Part shown: in pieces, positions 60,997 to 64,000 of the stretch
How positions within the stretch are numbered: position 1 is the stretch's first letter
Layout of the letters: every line of letters starts with the position of its first letter
Assembly: GCA_963796155.1 (NCBI GenBank)
Contig: CAWCKT010000003.1
Location: 1-64,000 of the forward strand
Length of the DNA: 64,000 bases
Origin: AP-15 sp963796155
Lineage (GTDB): Bacteria; Pseudomonadota; Alphaproteobacteria; ATCC43930; CGMCC-115725
Reading direction: 5' to 3'
Program-made: the position numbers and the translations under genes
The notes under the pieces: generated by a model
Seen by the model: the letters and a program-made list of their open reading frames with translations, nothing else
The model's database searches: none
What the model was told of the DNA's origin: nothing

Positions 60997-61801
60997 TCAC
61001 TCGACCTTTTCGAATTTTTGCAAGGAGCGCAGGTCGGCGGGGTGGGTTGGCCCGGATAGATCTGCGGCCACGCAGTCCAGGAGACCTCGCCGACATCGAT
61101 GTCGCCATGCCGGTCGACGGCGAGCCCATGCGGCGCCAGGAACTTGCCGAGCTCGGTGCCGGCTGGCGTGTCGCCGCGGCCGATCAACCTGCCCTCGTGG
61201 TGGACGATGCTGACCCGCGGCCCGAGATTGGGAATGTCGCGGCTGACTGCGGCGGCCGGGCCGACCTCGCCGATGTAGCAGATCGGCCGACGGCCATGGG
61301 GCATGTAGAGCCCGCACGGGCGGTGCAGGTTCTTCCACTGTGTCTCGTATTTGCCGTTGCCGTCGAACACCTGGATCCGGTGGTTCTCGCGGTCGGGGAC
61401 ACCGGCAGGTCTGCTGGCAAACAGCACAGATGCGGACCTGCGCGCCGCGCCGGTTGTCACGGATCGCATTTAGCTTTGACAAATTGGATATTGTGTGCTA
61501 TTTACGCAACATCGACCAACGCAAGGCGCCTCTGGCGATGCAGTCTTTGCCGGTTTAGAGCGAGCCGGCGCTCGGCTGCCCGCTGTTTTCGGCTTCGCCG
61601 GATCGCGGATTCTCCAGGTTTTCCGCGGGGGAGATGTTAACGTTCGCTGATAATTTCCTGCAGAAACAGCAAAAACAGCGAGACCGCCGGTTCGCCGTCG
61701 ACGGCGGCTGGTGGGCGGGTAGTGGCGCGCCGGGCGCCAAACTGGCAATTCGCCCACTCGGCATTGACGCGGTACTTGAACCGGCCGCTTCCGACGATCA
61801 T
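60997..61801 (-). pseudogene. NHL/six-bladed beta-propeller protein gene, decayed
   Basis: Two pieces of one gene are visible on the minus strand. The N-terminal piece at 61801-61741 reads MIVGSGRFKYRVNAEWA, the typical start of peptidyl-hydroxyglycine amidating lyase-like NHL propellers. The C-terminal piece at about 61425-60997 reads VPDRENHRIQVFDGNGKYET, RPCGLYMPHGRRPICYIGEV, NLGPRVSIVHHEGRLIGRGD and APHGLAVDRHGDI, then needs a frame change to end DLRSLQKFEKVE. The middle of the propeller is missing. The 300 bases between the pieces hold nothing assignable. Confidence 0.75.
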
Positions 61802-61895
61802 CGCAGGCTCTCCCGCCAAAGATTGTTCGGCAAATGCCCTCTCACTATGCTGTCGTGCGGAGCCGAGGAAAATCAACACAAACCTAGGAAAAGTC

Positions 61896-62915
61896 ATGCC
61901 CTACGGAGGAAACGACTGGCTGGCGCTGACCCACGAAGCAACGTTGGAACCGGAGCTTCCGATCTGCGATCCACATCATCACTTCTGGGACTTTCGCTCC
62001 GAGCGCGTCCCCTATCAGCGCTATCTGCTGCACGAGCTCATTGCTGATGTCGGCTGCGGCCACGACGTGCGTTCGACCGTGTTCATCGAGGCAAGAGCCA
62101 TGTACCGCCCTGACGGGCCGGAGGAGCTGCGCCCGGTCGGCGAGGTCGAGTTCGTCCAGGGGTTGGCCGCCGCCAGCGCCAGCGGCGTCTACGGCCCCTG
62201 CCGAGCGGCGGCGGCGATCGTCGGTCGCGCGGACCTTAAGCTTGGAGACCGAGTCGAGCCGGTGCTCGAGGCGCTGCGAGCGGCGAGCCCCAACCGGTTT
62301 CGCGGCATCCGCCATACGGTCACCTGGGACCCGAATCCTGAGATCGAAAGCCGCGAAAAGGAGGGGGTGCTCGCCACTCCGGAATACCGCGCGGGCGCTC
62401 GCGTGCTGGCGCGGATGGACCTGTCGCTCGACACCGGGCTGTGCTTCCCGCAATTGCCCGAGCTGGCGGCCTTTGCCAAGGCGCTACCCGATATGACGAT
62501 CATCTTGAACCATCTCGGGGGCTTGACGCGGGTCGGCCCTTACGCCAACCGCGACGACGAGGTGCTGGCCGCCTGGCGGAGCGGCATCGCCGCGCTGGCG
62601 CCCTGTCCCAACGTCAACCTCAAGCTCGGCGGCATCGGCATGCCGCGGCTCGGCTTCGACTGGCATACTCGGACGAAGCCCATCGGCTCCGAAGAGCTGG
62701 CGACGTCGATGGCCCCGTTGATGACCTACTGCATCGAGCAGTTCGGCCCGGAGCGGTGCATGTTCGAGAGCAATTTCCCGGTCGACAAGGTGTCGTTCTC
62801 CCACCACGTCCTGTTCAACGCCTTCAAGCGGTTTTCAAAGAGTTACTCGGCCTCCGAGCGCGCCTCCTTGTTCCATGACACGGCGGTTCGGGCTTACCGG
62901 ATCGGCACCGGCTAG
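61896..62915 (+). CDS. Amidohydrolase-2 family metal-dependent hydrolase
   Basis: A 339-residue TIM-barrel protein. It starts PICDPHHHFWDFRSERVPYQ with the HxH metal site near residues 27-29, has ILNHLGG near 205 and MFESNFPVDKVSFSH near 290 with the Asp. Relatives hydrolyse or decarboxylate lactones and aromatic acids. The ATG at 61896 has AGGAAAAG upstream and gives the family start; the longer open frame upstream runs through the propeller relic and is not conserved. Confidence 0.88.
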   Translation: MPYGGNDWLALTHEATLEPELPICDPHHHFWDFRSERVPYQRYLLHELIADVGCGHDVRSTVFIEARAMYRPDGPEELRPVGEVEFVQGLAAASASGVYGPCRAAAAIVGRADLKLGDRVEPVLEALRAASPNRFRGIRHTVTWDPNPEIESREKEGVLATPEYRAGARVLARMDLSLDTGLCFPQLPELAAFAKALPDMTIILNHLGGLTRVGPYANRDDEVLAAWRSGIAALAPCPNVNLKLGGIGMPRLGFDWHTRTKPIGSEELATSMAPLMTYCIEQFGPERCMFESNFPVDKVSFSHHVLFNAFKRFSKSYSASERASLFHDTAVRAYRIGTG

Positions 62916-62977
62916 CGGAGTGCTGGCTACGGGACGCGCTGTAAGTTGGCGAGGTCGAGGCGGAACACCGGCTCGGG

Positions 62978-63982
62978 TCAGGGTCGCCGGCGACCCGGGC
63001 CGGTCGGGGCGACACGCTGATCGATGAACCGGTCGATCGCAGCAAGCCAGGAGTCGCGAATCGCGTCCCGCTCAAGGAAGGGTTCGTGCTTAGAATCCGG
63101 GAAGTCGACCAGGGTGCAGTCGGGCAGTAGCCGGGCAGCCCGCCGATGCGCCTCGGGGCGTAAAAAGATCTCGAGCCCTGCACTGGCGAGCAAGATCGGG
63201 GTGTCGATCCCGGCGAGAAACTTTTCCCGGGTGATTCGCGCGGCGCAGCGGAGCGCCGCGTCGAGCCAGCCATAGGTCGGTTCGTCGCAGCGCAGCGCGG
63301 CATGCGTCAAAAACCAGGCGTATTGCAGGCGACAGCGTTCCGGGTCATTCGAGACGCGGCTGCGCTCGGGCGACGGGATGCGATCGGGACTCCAGCGCCT
63401 CGCTCCAGGAACAAAACACATGCCGAGGCCGGACACCCGCGCGGCGCCGGTGACGCAGCGCACGAGAGCGGGCGGCAGGCCACCGGTGCGGATCCCGAGC
63501 ATCGGTGCCGAGAGGATCGCCGCGTCGAACAGGCCGGGGTAACGGCGCAGGCAGAGCAGCGCGATCGCTCCGCCCATCGAGTGCGCGATCAACAGGCGCG
63601 GCCGGCGCGCCGCGGGCAACGCCTGGGCGAACGACGCGAGCTCCTCCGCATCGCGCTCGAAGCGCCGGGGACGCGGACGGCTCGGTCGACCCCTGGGGCG
63701 CTCGGAGCCGCCCTGCCCGCGCCAATCCATGCACCACACCGAAAGGCCGCGGGCGGCGAGATCGCCGATCGTCTCGAAATATTTCTCGATGCACTCGGAA
63801 AAGCCGCCGACCATCACGCAGTCCGCGCGGGGCTTCTCGGCCGGCAAGTGACCCCAGCGCAGCAGCGCTCCATCCGCCGCGGCGAAACTGCCCCAGACGA
63901 AGCCAGGCGGCTCGAGGAACCTCGCCGGCAGAGGGGGAATACTTGCCGCGCGGTCGACAAACTGAAGGGTCCCGGCCTTCAT
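62978..63982 (-). CDS. Alpha/beta hydrolase (lysophospholipase/monoglyceride lipase type)
   Basis: A 334-residue protein of the serine aminopeptidase S33/lysophospholipase family. VMVGGFSECIEKYFETIGDL carries the oxyanion region, GLSVWCMDWRGQGGSERP the signature loop, and IAHSMGGAIALLCLRRYP the nucleophile Ser near residue 135. Asp/His of the triad are probably in ILLASAGLEIFL and FPDSKHEPFLE. It converges on the amidohydrolase gene. The ATG lies 18 bases from the window edge, so its upstream region is not seen. Confidence 0.85.
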   Translation of the reverse strand: MKAGTLQFVDRAASIPPLPARFLEPPGFVWGSFAAADGALLRWGHLPAEKPRADCVMVGGFSECIEKYFETIGDLAARGLSVWCMDWRGQGGSERPRGRPSRPRPRRFERDAEELASFAQALPAARRPRLLIAHSMGGAIALLCLRRYPGLFDAAILSAPMLGIRTGGLPPALVRCVTGAARVSGLGMCFVPGARRWSPDRIPSPERSRVSNDPERCRLQYAWFLTHAALRCDEPTYGWLDAALRCAARITREKFLAGIDTPILLASAGLEIFLRPEAHRRAARLLPDCTLVDFPDSKHEPFLERDAIRDSWLAAIDRFIDQRVAPTGPGRRRP

Positions 63983-64000
63983 CCGACGACGCGAAGCCTT

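Overview
The window reads as GC-rich chromosomal DNA of an alphaproteobacterium, probably of the Rhizobiales/Rhodospirillales type; the species cannot be named from this. The grounds are high GC with strong third-position bias, a late-cobalt-insertion (CobN) B12 pathway, an MCE/Mla lipid transporter with a fused STAS domain, a BKACE/CoA-transferase set, an intracellular PHB depolymerase and many orphan solute-binding proteins. No rRNA, tRNA, CRISPR array or prophage was seen.

Layout. 0-9.5 kb: an intact urease gamma gene followed by ureB debris, a secreted alpha/beta hydrolase, an MFS carrier, an AT-richer sulfotransferase gene (probably acquired), a membrane protein, ureD coupled to a gamma-glutamyltransferase, an MBL-fold hydrolase and a decayed LivK-type gene. 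9.7-15.3 kb: a C39-like/Sel1 membrane protein, a TAXI and a family-5 solute-binding protein and an OFA-type MFS carrier. 15.7-17.1 kb: three small unassigned genes. 17.2-20.0 kb: a VOC protein, then both CoA-transferase subunits and a beta-keto acid cleavage enzyme. 20-23.8 kb: phaZ, a well-preserved IS630-type element with ends and TA flanks, and a patatin-family protein without its catalytic residues. 24-27.7 kb: two overlapping cytochrome c genes, then a ferredoxin-domain cyclase lying between two copies of a GST 3' end. 28-32.5 kb: an Mla-like ABC operon. 32.6-35.3 kb: apt, a methyltransferase, alanine dehydrogenase and a fragment of an FAD oxidoreductase gene.

35.3-48.4 kb is a cobalamin block. 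A cobalamin riboswitch precedes cobU-cobW-cobN-cobO-cobQ; then come cobD on the other strand, a two-domain CbiX, a CobH with an extra N-terminal domain, a frameshifted cobL and cobI. 48.5-55.8 kb holds two pentapeptide-repeat proteins, an alpha/beta hydrolase without a nucleophile serine paired with an LLM flavin oxidoreductase, a sorbosone-dehydrogenase-like beta-propeller paired with a dihaem cytochrome, and an acyl-CoA dehydrogenase. 56.1-60.5 kb is a nitrite uptake and reduction unit (NirA-like reductase, its flavoprotein, an FNT channel) behind a good sigma-54 promoter match. 60.5-61.8 kb is gene debris around a palindromic repeat, followed by an amidohydrolase and a second alpha/beta hydrolase.

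The recurring theme is reductive or rearranging change: ureB, a livK-like gene, a GST copy, the 5' end of the cyclase, an FAD oxidoreductase, cobL, a nirC copy and a beta-propeller gene are all broken, and two enzyme-fold proteins (patatin, alpha/beta hydrolase) have lost catalytic residues.
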